DNA of 64,000 nt from Novosphingobium sp. PC22D. GTDB taxonomy: Bacteria > Pseudomonadota > Alphaproteobacteria > Sphingomonadales > Sphingomonadaceae. Shown in pieces: positions 8,963 to 16,809 of the stretch. The position numbers and the translations under genes were made by a program. The number at the start of each line of letters is the position of its first letter. The first letter of the stretch is position 1. The notes under the pieces are model-generated. The model saw only the letters and a program-made list of their open reading frames with translations. It did no database searches and was not told the DNA's origin. The stretch covers positions 62,001 to 126,000 of the forward strand of contig NZ_MWMO01000006.1 of NCBI RefSeq assembly GCF_002556635.1, given 5' to 3'.

Positions 8963-9490
8963 TCAGTCATGCGTGTACGTAAAATGTACGGTCACTGGCG
9001 CAATTCGATGCATCTGATGCGGTTTTTGCATCGGCTGCGATGGTTGCATGTGAGAAGGACGCTCTACGCGGATACCAATCCGGTAATCGATGCCGCGGGC
9101 GAAGGTAACGTATCCGCCGAATGTGAGCGCGCCGTCGACTGTCATCGGCTGAAGACGAACTGATCGCTGTATCCCGCCGGGTTCGGTTATGTGCGCCACG
9201 ACATTGGCCTTTGTTATCCGTGCTCCGGATGACTTGTCGAACACCGCCGCAACAACGTGCATGATGTGTTGGCCGCGCCTTGTGCCGCCATGCATCTGCG
9301 CCTCGGGATGATCTGCGGGATGTCCGCGCACAACAGCTGCGGGCACCACGCCGAGATAGATCGTGAGACCATCTGCCGTCTGGACGCCATCGACCACGCC
9401 GGCATTGCTCATGCCCGGAACAAATAGAATTCCGGCAAGGCCAGCCATTGCCAGCAACTTCCGCGAGAATTGGCATGTTTTCGAACGCAT
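8963..9490 (-). CDS. Secreted protein of unknown function, paralog 1
   Basis: 175 residues, starting at ATG 9490 behind GGAGG. An N-terminal signal peptide ends near SNAG (about residue 30). The mature protein is predicted beta-rich, with the family segments GVVDGVQTADGLTIYLGVVP, QMHGG, HVVAAVFDKSSGARIT and PMTVDGALTFGGY, and a C terminus VTVHFTYTHD. It is clearly homologous to the next gene (9703-10176) along its whole length, and I recognise no characterised family. The HPADHPEAQMHGG stretch and His/Met-rich tail (SHMQPSQPMQKPHQMH) could bind metal (inference). Both copies share the same promoter-like element upstream, which suggests a duplicated stress-induced periplasmic protein. Confidence 0.75.
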   Translation of the reverse strand: MRSKTCQFSRKLLAMAGLAGILFVPGMSNAGVVDGVQTADGLTIYLGVVPAAVVRGHPADHPEAQMHGGTRRGQHIMHVVAAVFDKSSGARITKANVVAHITEPGGIQRSVRLQPMTVDGALTFGGYVTFARGIDYRIGIRVERPSHMQPSQPMQKPHQMHRIAPVTVHFTYTHD

Positions 9491-9521
9491 GGCATCCTCC
9501 AATTCATGGCCCGATCGATTG

Positions 9522-9546
9522 GACGCCCTGTCTGGCTCGATGTTAC
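9522..9546 (-). promoter_or_regulatory. Candidate ECF-type promoter (GTAAC-N16-CGTC, minus strand)
   Basis: On the minus strand GTAAC (9546-9542) and CGTC (9525-9522) are 16 bases apart, 31 bases before the start at 9490. The layout and following bases (CGTCCaATCGA) closely match the element of the neighbouring paralog. Confidence 0.6.
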
Positions 9547-9702
9547 ATTTAAGGCTGCAGGTTTCGATTCCTCGAGCGCCACTGGTACTAACTGCCAGAC
9601 GACCGGCGCATGGAGCTTGCCGGCGATGTCGTTCGCGTTACGCGATGGCGATCGTTGACGTTGGCCGCAACGACGCAGCTTTTTGCTAGCGTGCAGTTGG
9701 AT

Positions 9703-10176
9703 TCAGTCGTGCGCCCATGTGAAATGCACCGTCACCGGATGCCGCCGTTTCGGCACAGCGCGCTGTACAATTATGCCAATACGGTAATCGCTGTCGCGCG
9801 GGAACGTCGTGTAACCGCCGTAAGTCAGAGCGCCGTTCACTGTCATCGGTCGAAGCGGCACATTCCATTCCCTTCCGCCCTGTTCGTAAATGTGAGCGAC
9901 GACAGTGGCGTTGGTCACACGCGTGCCACTGGCGTCGAAAATCGCAGCGACCAGATGCATGTTGTGTATGCTCCTGTCCGCAGTGCCGCCATGCATCTGG
10001 GGATGTGCCCGCTTCACCGCAGACGCGGGGACCACGCCGAGATTGATCGTGAGCCCGTCTGCCTTCTGGACACCATTGACCACACCGGCGTTGCTGGTGG
10101 CCGGAGCAAACAGAAGTGCGGCAAGACCTGCCAATGCAATCACCCTGCGCGTGCGGCCGCGTGTTCTCGAATCCAT
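9703..10176 (-). CDS. Secreted protein of unknown function, paralog 2
   Basis: 157 residues, starting at ATG 10176 behind AGGAGG. It has a signal peptide with a twin-Arg-like basic N region and a cleavage site near SNAG (about 30). It is paralogous to the gene at 8963-9490: GVVNGVQKADGLTINLGVVP, QMHGG, LVAAIFDASGTRVT, PMTVNGALTYGGY and the C terminus VTVHFTWAHD align without large gaps, while the His/Met-rich tail of paralog 1 is shortened. Function is unknown; periplasmic location is inferred. The pair is transcribed in tandem, but each gene has its own promoter-like element, so they need not be one operon. Confidence 0.75.
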   Translation of the reverse strand: MDSRTRGRTRRVIALAGLAALLFAPATSNAGVVNGVQKADGLTINLGVVPASAVKRAHPQMHGGTADRSIHNMHLVAAIFDASGTRVTNATVVAHIYEQGGREWNVPLRPMTVNGALTYGGYTTFPRDSDYRIGIIVQRAVPKRRHPVTVHFTWAHD

Positions 10177-10210
10177 GGCGTCCTCCTATGATGTTTGCCC
10201 TTGTCGATAG

Positions 10211-10235
10211 GACGCCAAACCCGTGGCAAGGTTAC
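10211..10235 (-). promoter_or_regulatory. Candidate ECF-type promoter (GTAAC-N16-CGTC, minus strand)
   Basis: On the minus strand GTAAC (10235-10231) and CGTC (10214-10211) are 16 bases apart, 34 bases before the start at 10176. CGTCCtATCGA follows the spacer, as at paralog 1. Confidence 0.6.
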
Positions 10236-10550
10236 ATCGCGCCGGGAATTTCCGGACCATCGCGAAGCAGCTTCGTTCAAAGCCACGACGATCCGCGCAC
10301 AAGTTCATCGGTGGTTTCGATGTCGGAGGCGGCGTTAGCCCTCGAGCGAGAGTATCAAGATCGGCAAAGGCCGGGTGTTGACGGCCCACCCATCATCATG
10401 TCCGCCGCAGATGACAACTGAAAGAATGAGGGTGACGATTCGCCGCTGGCATCCACGGCCGGGAAATTCCACATTGCCGCCTATTGTGAGATGCAATGAT
10501 TCACGGGGACGGCACGACATTGGCTACGTTGACCATCAGCATGCCCAGTT
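10236..10550. other. Intergenic stretch without a supported gene
   Basis: Between the promoter of secreted paralog 2 and the end of the channel gene I see only short open frames with no Shine-Dalgarno, no family resemblance and poor codon usage. No hairpin terminator with a T-run is obvious. Confidence 0.5.
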
Positions 10551-10964
10551 TCACAGTGGCGCGCCATCAGTGCGTAAACGTAAAGGATTGTGAAGTGTTT
10601 CAAAAATGAATTGTGCAGTGCAACTGATCAACAGAAAACCGGTAAGAGATTCAATGCCTGCAAGGGCTCGCAGATGCCCGGTCGGATAGATATCGCCAAG
10701 CCCAAGCGTGGTGATGTTCACCAGCGAAAAATAGAAGAGATCCATCCAGTCCTCTCCCGGTACGTGGACAAATCCACCGAGCCCGAGGCTATGGCTCCAC
10801 TTGAAGCCAGCCGCGAATTCGAGAGCAATAAGCAAGTGACTCATCAAGACGATGAGGTAGGCGGCACTGGACCTAAGCATCCGCATGGAGTTGCCGGTGT
10901 AAGTTTTGCGCGCAAGAGCCAGCATTCCAATGTGCAGCCAGAGAGCCCCAAGGAACAGGAACAC
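10551..10964 (-). CDS. Two-TM potassium-channel-like protein with a GLGD filter
   Basis: 137 residues. Hydrophobic helices at about 1-16, 30-52 and 95-120 flank a re-entrant pore segment FSLVNITTLGLGDIYP, which matches the K+ channel pore (Ion_trans_2 type). The selectivity filter reads T-L-G-L-G-D rather than the canonical TVGYGD. The gene starts at GTG 10964 at the latest; the frame runs back without an ATG to the stop codon of the upstream permease, 27 bases before, so the N terminus is uncertain and a non-standard start may be used. Co-transcription with the permease is likely. Role in ion homeostasis is inferred. Confidence 0.7.
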   Translation of the reverse strand: MFLFLGALWLHIGMLALARKTYTGNSMRMLRSSAAYLIVLMSHLLIALEFAAGFKWSHSLGLGGFVHVPGEDWMDLFYFSLVNITTLGLGDIYPTGHLRALAGIESLTGFLLISCTAQFIFETLHNPLRLRTDGAPL

Positions 10965-10991
10965 GCCTATGATGATCGCCGTTAAAATATG

Positions 10992-12410
10992 TCAGATTCC
11001 TTTTTGCGATGTGCGATCCGAACCCGAATCATGGTCATGGGTCGAGGAATGCTTGCGGCGTGCAAGAAACATGAATTCTCCCGCGAATGCCGCCCCAATG
11101 CCCGCGACCGCATATCCAACGATGGCTGGATCGGTCTGCAGCTTGGCAATCGTGAACGCGATCAGCACGACGAAATCGGCGACCAGGGCGGCAAGCAGGA
11201 TCGTCGCCCTTGCACCGACCTCTCGCCGCAGGTGGCGGAAAACGCCCCAATGAACCAACATGTCCATCACCAGGTAAAAGAATGCGCCGAGCGCGGCGAT
11301 ACGTGAGAGATCAAACAGCACCGCAAGCGCACCGGCCACCACGACTGTGTAGATCAGGAGGTGGCTGCGCAGGCCCCCACTCATACCGAAGTGGCTGTGC
11401 GGGATCATTTTCATTTCAGTCAGCATCGTCAGCATCCGCGACACGGCAAAGACGCTGGCGATGACACCGGAGGTTGTCGCGGCCAGGGCGATGGCAATGG
11501 TAAAATAAAAACCGATACGGCCTAGCGCGGGCTCCGCAGCCGCAGCAAGCGAGTAGTCACGGGCATCGATGATGGCATCGATGCTCAGGCTCGATCCGAC
11601 GGCGATTGCGACAAGCAGGTAGGTTACCACGCAAATACCGATCGCGATCATGATCGTACGACCGACGTTGCGATGGGGATCGACGATTTCTCCACCGCTG
11701 TTGGTAATCGTGGTGAAACCCTTGAAAGCAAGGATCGAAAACGCAACCGATGCCACGAAATCCATGGGACTGCCGGAAATCGCCGCACCTGAAAAGGCGC
11801 CGGCATCGAGACCGCTGGCCCAGATCGCTGCCACGGCAAAAATGACGATCCCGCCAATTTTAATGATCGACATGACCAGGGAGAACGCACTGACGGAGCG
11901 ATTGCCCGATGCGTTGATGGCGTAGGCCAGGACGATCAGGCCGAGCGCCAGAAGGGAAAGCAGCGGCCCACTACCTTCCAGGCCGAATGGGCGCAGCGCA
12001 TATGTCGCGAAGGTCCGGGCTACCAGGCTTTCGTTGATCACCATCGACAGGGCCATCAGCAGAGAGGCGGAAGCGGCGATAGTCCCGGGACCATATGCCT
12101 TGTTCAGAATCATGGCGATCCCGCCCGACGAGGGCCAGGCATTAGACATCTTGACGTAGCTGTAGGCAGCGAGCGCCGTTGCGGCGGCACCCACGATAAA
12201 CGAGAGCGGGAAGAGCGGCCCGGCAAGTTGTGCGATCTGCCCGGTCAATGCGAAAATGCCCGCGCCGATCATGACGCCGGTGCCCATCGCGACCGCGCCG
12301 CTCAGGGTGATCCTGTTCTTGTCAGTGTATGTGCCATCCCTTTCGCGCGTCTGGGAATGGGCATCCTGCAATTGTTCGCTCCTTCTCAGGGTGTCTGTCG
12401 AGACAAACAT
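10992..12410 (-). CDS. APC-superfamily amino acid permease
   Basis: 472 residues with about twelve membrane helices. The N-terminal helix contains the APC signature GTGVMIGAGIFALTG, followed by KMSNAWPSSGGIAMILNKAYG in helix 3, and FKGFTTITNSGGEIVDP, a typical APC helix 6 to loop motif. Substrate is not predictable. ATG at 12410 (MFVSTDT) behind AGGCGAG is preferred to the longer frame. The C terminus is a short His/Ser/Asp-rich cytoplasmic tail. A fragment homologous to residues around KMSNAWPS recurs as a relic at 25821-25934, so the family has been duplicated within this region. The K+-channel gene follows 27 bases downstream. Confidence 0.85.
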   Translation of the reverse strand: MFVSTDTLRRSEQLQDAHSQTRERDGTYTDKNRITLSGAVAMGTGVMIGAGIFALTGQIAQLAGPLFPLSFIVGAAATALAAYSYVKMSNAWPSSGGIAMILNKAYGPGTIAASASLLMALSMVINESLVARTFATYALRPFGLEGSGPLLSLLALGLIVLAYAINASGNRSVSAFSLVMSIIKIGGIVIFAVAAIWASGLDAGAFSGAAISGSPMDFVASVAFSILAFKGFTTITNSGGEIVDPHRNVGRTIMIAIGICVVTYLLVAIAVGSSLSIDAIIDARDYSLAAAAEPALGRIGFYFTIAIALAATTSGVIASVFAVSRMLTMLTEMKMIPHSHFGMSGGLRSHLLIYTVVVAGALAVLFDLSRIAALGAFFYLVMDMLVHWGVFRHLRREVGARATILLAALVADFVVLIAFTIAKLQTDPAIVGYAVAGIGAAFAGEFMFLARRKHSSTHDHDSGSDRTSQKGI

Positions 12411-12423
12411 CTCGCCTGATGAC

Positions 12424-12466
12424 GCGGCCTGGCGCGTGATCTGGAATACGATCCGGACCAGGCCGC
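12424..12466. repeat. Inverted repeat between copB and the permease
   Basis: GCGGCCTGG at 12424-12432 and its exact complement CCAGGCCGC at 12458-12466 form a nine-base stem with a 25-base loop. It lies between the end of copB and the start of the permease, both minus strand. There is no T-run, so it may be a Rho-independent-like hairpin of poor quality or a 5-prime leader structure of the permease. Confidence 0.4.
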
Positions 12467-12534
12467 GCAAGATAGACTGTGGCAGTCCCGGAGCACATCA
12501 TGCTTCAGGACCAGTTCAGTCCCCGACGTGCGGG

Positions 12535-13575
12535 TCAGAACCAGAACCGCACGCCAACGACGAAGTTGGTGACGCTCGGGTCCTCTCCGGCAGCGCGGGC
12601 ATAGTCGGCGCTGCGGCCGACTTTCCATTCCTGCGCGACGCCGATGTATGGTGCGAATTCGCGGGCGAATTCATAGCGCAGGCGCAGGCCGGCCTCAACC
12701 CGATCGATGCCGCTACCGACGCCCAATTCAGGAATATCCTGGGCTGCCAGACTGATTTCCGCCCTGGGTTGAAGAATCAACCGCTGGGTGATCCGCTGAT
12801 CCAGTTCCCCTTCGATGCGCGCGGTGACATCGCCCTTGTTTGAAATGAATGCCGCAGCGTCCACTTCGAATTTGTAGGGTACCAGCCCCTGTATCCCCAA
12901 CACTGCATGCGTTCGCGATGGCCCCACGAGATCCTGGCGGACACCGGCCTGCACATCGAACCACGGTCCGATAGCGTGGCTCCACAGCGCTTGAATTTCA
13001 GCCGACTCCGGCTTCTCGCCGAAATTGCCTTCGCCCTCGCTCTTGAACCAGAATTTGTCGGTATGACCGCCATAGGCGCCCTGGACATCCCAGAGATAGC
13101 CGTCCCTGCCCTGGCGCGCTCGATATTCGGCGCGGTCCGCCATGGACCAGAAGACCGGCAGCCCGCTGACCTCGCGCACGACATGTGCGCGCGACTCCGC
13201 CATGATATCCGCGCCGACATATTGGTCCGCCGCGAAGGCCGGACCGGAAAATGCCTCGGGCGGCGGTGGTGACTGGGGGATGTCATCGGAGGACGTCTGG
13301 GCGGAATCGCCATGGCTCATGCCCATGTCGTGCCCCATCTGCATGTGGTCCATCGTCCCGTGATCCATCGAGCCATCCATCATCGAATGATCCATGGACC
13401 CCATGCCTTTCATCGTCTCGTCTGACGTGGCGCCATCCGGAGTGCTCGCCGCACCGCCTGATTGATCGGTGGGCTTTTGAGTCGATGCTTCCGGGTGATG
13501 GCCGGCGTGATCCGTCTGATCCTGCGCGAAGGCCGGACTGGCGACGAGCAGCGGGAGAGCGAGGAGATATCTCAC
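12535..13575 (-). CDS. copB: Outer-membrane copper resistance protein CopB
   Basis: 346 residues. GTG at 13575 overlaps the copA stop (GTGA), so translation is coupled. A signal peptide (RYLLALPLLVASPAFAQ) is followed by a Met/His/Asp-rich region at about 60-115 (repeats of MDHSMMDG, MDHGTMDHMQMGHDM type) that would bind copper, then the CopB beta-barrel domain from about residue 140, ending in the aromatic pair W-F expected for outer-membrane insertion. CopB works with the CopA oxidase to sequester or export periplasmic copper. Length matches the family (about 330-400). It is the last gene of the sensor-sigma-copA-copB series. Confidence 0.92.
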   Translation of the reverse strand: MRYLLALPLLVASPAFAQDQTDHAGHHPEASTQKPTDQSGGAASTPDGATSDETMKGMGSMDHSMMDGSMDHGTMDHMQMGHDMGMSHGDSAQTSSDDIPQSPPPPEAFSGPAFAADQYVGADIMAESRAHVVREVSGLPVFWSMADRAEYRARQGRDGYLWDVQGAYGGHTDKFWFKSEGEGNFGEKPESAEIQALWSHAIGPWFDVQAGVRQDLVGPSRTHAVLGIQGLVPYKFEVDAAAFISNKGDVTARIEGELDQRITQRLILQPRAEISLAAQDIPELGVGSGIDRVEAGLRLRYEFAREFAPYIGVAQEWKVGRSADYARAAGEDPSVTNFVVGVRFWF

Positions 13576-15332
13576 AGCTCGGCTCCTTCCTGAAGCGGGC
13601 GCACCGTCACGATCTGGAACATGCCCTGGTGCATGTGGTAGAAGAGATGGCAATGGAATGCCCAGTCTCCCGGCTCGTTTGCCGTAAGGTCGAAGGTCGC
13701 ACTGCCTCCCGGCTGCACATTGACCGTATGCTTTAGCGGCTGAAAGCCATCATGGCCGTTCACAAGCTCGAAGAAGTGGCCATGCAGATGGATGGGATGG
13801 ACCATCATGGTGTCGTTGACCAACCTCACCCGCACCCGTTCGTTGAAGGCGAAGCGGATCGGCTTGTCGGTTACCGCATCGAACTTCTGGCCGTCGAACG
13901 ACCACATGTAGCGTTCCATGTTCGCGGTCAGGTGGATTTCCTTGAGCCGGGTGGGCTTGCGCGGATCGGGATTGGGCTTCGCGGCGACAAGCTGCTTATA
14001 AGTCAGGACCCGGTGATCGACATTGTCGAGGCCGAGTCCGGGGAAATCCATCCGGTCAACCGGGTTCATCGCCACCATGTCGAGGCCAGGGCCGGCCTTC
14101 ACATCGGGAGGCAGGAGAGAAGTATCGCGCATCTTCATGCCTGACATTTTCATGCCGGACTCGTCGCTCCCCATGTCCATGCCTTCCATCGCGCCGTGGT
14201 CCATGCCGGCCATGGCGCCGCTTCCCATCGTCATGCCCATGTCGGCCATGGTCAGGACCGGCGGCTTGCGCAGCGCCGGCACGGGTGCGCGGGCACCGGG
14301 GCGCGAGGTCAGCATCGCCACGCCCATCCCGGAACGATCGATCGACTCGGCGACGAAGGCGAAGGCCTGTGCATCCTGCGGCGTGATCAGGACATCATAG
14401 GTCTCGGCAACGCCGATCTGGAATTCGTCGGTCTCGACCGGCTGCACATTCTGCCCGTCTGCCTGGACAACGGTCATCGGCAGTCCCGGCATTCGGATGT
14501 TGAAGAACGTCATCGCGCTGCCGTTGATGATGCGCAGGCGAATACGCTCACCCGGCGTGAACGGCAGTTCCAGCCCGTCCTGTGGCCCATGGCCGTTGAT
14601 CAGGTAGGTATAGGTCGAGCCGGTGACATCGGCGATGTCAGTCGGGCTCATGCGCATCTTCGCCCACATCCGCCGCTCAGCCCCGCTCAGCGGATAGTCG
14701 TCGGTGGCGGTGGTCTGATGATAGTTGAAATAGTCCGCCTGCGTCCGCAGCTTCTTCATGATCGTCATGGGCCGCATCGGCGACCAGTCGGACAGCATCA
14801 GCACATATTCCCGGTCCCAGGTAAAAGGATCGGGCTCGAGCGGATCGATCACGATCGGGCCATAATGCCCCATCGGTTCCTGGAGCGTATGGGCATGCCA
14901 CCAATAGGTGCCAGCCTGGCGAATCGGGAATTTATAGCGGAAGGTCTCGCCGGGCTTTACCGCCGCCATGGTCACGCCCGGCACCCCGTCCATCAGGAAG
15001 GGCACCAGCATGCCGTGCCAGTGGATCGAGGTGCCTTCGGAGCTGTTGTTGACGAGATCAACGACGAGGTCCTGGCCTTCCTTGAGCCGCACCAGAGGCC
15101 CCGGAAGCGTCCCGTTGACGGTGACCGCCGCCCCGTGCCGCCTGCCGGTCTGAAATGCGGCATCCGCCACTGTCATCGTAAGGTGTTCGCCGGAAAGCAC
15201 ATCGCTTCCGCGGCGGGCCAGCGTACCACCAGTGGCGCCGCGCGCCCAGGCGGGCATCGTATGAGCAAGACCCAGAGCACCGGCGGCAGCGGTGCCATGG
15301 GACAGAAACTTACGTCGATTGAGTGTTGGCAT
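13572..15332 (-). CDS. copA: Multicopper oxidase CopA (periplasmic copper resistance)
   Basis: 586 residues. ATG at 15332 gives a twin-arginine signal (NRRKFLSHG, AWARG), consistent with export of a folded copper enzyme. Three cupredoxin domains are present with all copper motifs: SIHWHG and YWWHAHT in the N-terminal domain, HPIHLHGHFFE and HCHLFYHMHQGMF at the C terminus. The linker near residues 360-410 is rich in Met and His (TMADMGMTMG, MAGMDHGAMEGMDMG, MKMSGMKM), the hallmark of PcoA/CopA, which oxidises Cu+ and binds copper. The gene lies 66 bases after the ECF sigma gene and overlaps copB. Confidence 0.95.
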   Translation of the reverse strand: MPTLNRRKFLSHGTAAAGALGLAHTMPAWARGATGGTLARRGSDVLSGEHLTMTVADAAFQTGRRHGAAVTVNGTLPGPLVRLKEGQDLVVDLVNNSSEGTSIHWHGMLVPFLMDGVPGVTMAAVKPGETFRYKFPIRQAGTYWWHAHTLQEPMGHYGPIVIDPLEPDPFTWDREYVLMLSDWSPMRPMTIMKKLRTQADYFNYHQTTATDDYPLSGAERRMWAKMRMSPTDIADVTGSTYTYLINGHGPQDGLELPFTPGERIRLRIINGSAMTFFNIRMPGLPMTVVQADGQNVQPVETDEFQIGVAETYDVLITPQDAQAFAFVAESIDRSGMGVAMLTSRPGARAPVPALRKPPVLTMADMGMTMGSGAMAGMDHGAMEGMDMGSDESGMKMSGMKMRDTSLLPPDVKAGPGLDMVAMNPVDRMDFPGLGLDNVDHRVLTYKQLVAAKPNPDPRKPTRLKEIHLTANMERYMWSFDGQKFDAVTDKPIRFAFNERVRVRLVNDTMMVHPIHLHGHFFELVNGHDGFQPLKHTVNVQPGGSATFDLTANEPGDWAFHCHLFYHMHQGMFQIVTVRPLQEGAEL

Positions 15333-15398
15333 GATCGAGACCTGCTGTTGGATGTCATTGGCTGTTACGAGACAGGACGCGCTATCCCTCAACAAATT

Positions 15399-15950
15399 TC
15401 AGATTTTTTCGCGCAGAAAGTTTCGGGCGCGGTAGATGCGCGTTTCCACCGCCTTTCTGCTGATGCCGAGAATCTGCGCGACTTCGTCCTGACTGCGGCC
15501 ATCGAACACGGCCAGGATGAATGGCTCCTTGAGCTTCAGTGGCAGACGCGCAATTTCCTGCTGTAAGATTTCAAGCTCTTGCCGGACGGCAAGCTGGTGT
15601 TCCTGGTCGGGCTCGGGATGGGCGATGGAATCGACACCATCCTCCGTGTCCAGCCTCAGCAAGCGGGAAAAACGCCGACGGCGCATCGCATCGCGACATT
15701 TGTTGATCGTGATCGTTGCAAGCCATGGACCGGCAGGCTTGTCGAGGTCGAAGCGATACAACGCGAGCCATGCGGACGCTAATGCGTTCTGCACGGCGTC
15801 CTCGGCATCGGATTTTTCGCCAAGGATTTGCAGGGCGACACCGAGCAGTCTTGGAAGGTGGTTCGCCACAAGCTTGTCGAAGGCGCCGCGATCGCCAGCC
15901 CGCGCCGCAACGATCAGCTGCCCAGCCTCGTTGTCGCCGTCCGGAGACAC
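15399..15950 (-). CDS. ECF sigma factor, CnrH-like
   Basis: 183 residues, GTG start at 15950. Region 2 is complete (DKLVANHLPRLLGVALQI, SDAEDAVQNALASAWLALYR, GPWLATITINKCRD) and region 4 carries the helix-turn-helix LPLKLKEPFILAVFDG and SQDEVAQILGISRKAVETRI. It directs RNA polymerase to a small set of promoters. The order upstream (anti-sigma with one TM helix, then periplasmic sensor, then sigma) is that of cnrYXH of Cupriavidus metallidurans. Being followed by copA and copB, it most likely activates copper resistance. The stop of the sensor gene lies seven bases upstream, so the three genes form one operon. Confidence 0.85.
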   Translation of the reverse strand: MSPDGDNEAGQLIVAARAGDRGAFDKLVANHLPRLLGVALQILGEKSDAEDAVQNALASAWLALYRFDLDKPAGPWLATITINKCRDAMRRRRFSRLLRLDTEDGVDSIAHPEPDQEHQLAVRQELEILQQEIARLPLKLKEPFILAVFDGRSQDEVAQILGISRKAVETRIYRARNFLREKI

Positions 15951-15956
15951 GACCGT

Positions 15957-16400
15957 CTAACTCTTCGGATCGCTGGTTAGCGCCTTGTTTACCTCGCGGT
16001 CGAATGCTGCCTGCTGGTTCGCTTCGAGCAGTCCTCGCATATCGAAGACGTGGCGGATGGTCGCCTTCTGGAGATCTCCCATCCTTGTGTGGACCTGATC
16101 AATCGCCGCACCCACCTTGGGACCGTAACGATGCTCTTCGCTCATCGCCTGGGCAAGTCCCGCATTAGCGGACCGCAGTGCCAGATCGAGTTTACGTCGC
16201 TCGACGGCAAAATCCCGTTCCAACGCGTCGAGGCGGACTTCCTGCGCGGATGTAAGGCGCAACTCCTTGTGCACGAAGTCGTGCATGCCGCGGGACGCAT
16301 CCTCTTGGGCGAGCCAACGGTTGGTTGCGATAGCGCCAAGGCTACCGGCGGCAACCGCCAGAAGCAGCAGCAGGACCGCGTAGAAGGGCGTGATCTTCAT
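15957..16400 (-). CDS. CnrX-like periplasmic heavy-metal sensor
   Basis: 147 residues. One N-terminal membrane anchor (about 7-26) is followed by an all-helical periplasmic domain. The five metal ligands described for C. metallidurans CnrX (His42, His46, Glu63, His119, Met123) have counterparts at His40, His44, Glu61, His117 and Met121, each shifted by exactly two positions, which is strong support for the same fold and metal site. The helix also carries an LTSAQ motif like that of the Spy/CpxP relatives. It would release its partner anti-sigma when it binds metal, here presumably copper given the copAB context. The ATG overlaps the stop of the upstream gene (ATGA). Confidence 0.82.
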   Translation of the reverse strand: MKITPFYAVLLLLLAVAAGSLGAIATNRWLAQEDASRGMHDFVHKELRLTSAQEVRLDALERDFAVERRKLDLALRSANAGLAQAMSEEHRYGPKVGAAIDQVHTRMGDLQKATIRHVFDMRGLLEANQQAAFDREVNKALTSDPKS

Positions 16401-16678
16401 GGCGCGACGTGAAGAAGTGTGGAGGGCGCGAGGTCAGCCCCGTCCGCCAGCGTGTAGCTGACAGGTTGCGCGGGAACAGGATATTGCGTTCCCATGCCGG
16501 CACCAAGGCCGATCGCAAATATCGCAAGGCCCAAGATGGTCCTGCGGCGATGCTCACGCGCCTCGGTCATTTGCCCGATGCGTTGCCAGAGACTGTCATG
16601 GAATTCCGGCCCCGCATCCATCATGGGCGCTTCGGTCGCAAGCCTTCGCAGCAGCCTGTCAAGTGCATTGTCATCCAT
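16397..16678 (-). CDS. CnrY-like single-pass anti-sigma factor
   Basis: 93 residues, ATG at 16678 behind GGAGAG. A short cytoplasmic part (MDDNALDRLLRRLATEAP, then a helix through about residue 40) precedes one membrane helix at about 46-64 (TILGLAIFAIGLGAGM) and a short periplasmic tail. Size, topology and position ahead of a CnrX-like sensor and an ECF sigma gene identify it as the anti-sigma partner, although CnrY proteins are too variable to recognise by sequence alone. It would hold the sigma factor at the membrane until the sensor is metal-bound. Confidence 0.65.
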   Translation of the reverse strand: MDDNALDRLLRRLATEAPMMDAGPEFHDSLWQRIGQMTEAREHRRRTILGLAIFAIGLGAGMGTQYPVPAQPVSYTLADGADLAPSTLLHVAP

Positions 16679-16733
16679 CTTTGGCTCTCCGTTGTCTTTG
16701 CTTTCGCTTCCTATACGCAGCGCGGCCTTGCAG

Positions 16734-16754
16734 CCCTCGAAATATTTTTGAGGG
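16734..16754. promoter_or_regulatory. Imperfect palindrome in the cnrYXH-copAB/DUF2231 divergent promoter region
   Basis: CCCTC at 16734-16738 and GAGGG at 16750-16754 flank an A/T-rich core (GAAATATTTTT), giving a near-symmetrical 21-base site. On the minus strand it is followed 16-20 bases later by CGTATAGG, which could be an ECF minus-10. A similar arrangement (AAATTT, GAGGG, then CGTC) occurs on the minus strand at about 15370-15400 before copA. It may be the autoregulated promoter of the sigma operon; this is inference. Confidence 0.35.
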
Positions 16755-16809
16755 ATGATGCTCTGGCAGGCGTAATGGCAATGAACAAAGCCAGTCAACG
16801 AGACCGTGC

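Noticed and set aside
8462..9163. 233-codon plus-strand frame over the GAPDH relic and secreted gene
   Set aside because: No Shine-Dalgarno or domain, and it runs antisense to two better supported features.
14196..15566. 456-codon frame antisense to copA
   Set aside because: Shadow frame; copA on the other strand has every copper-oxidase motif.
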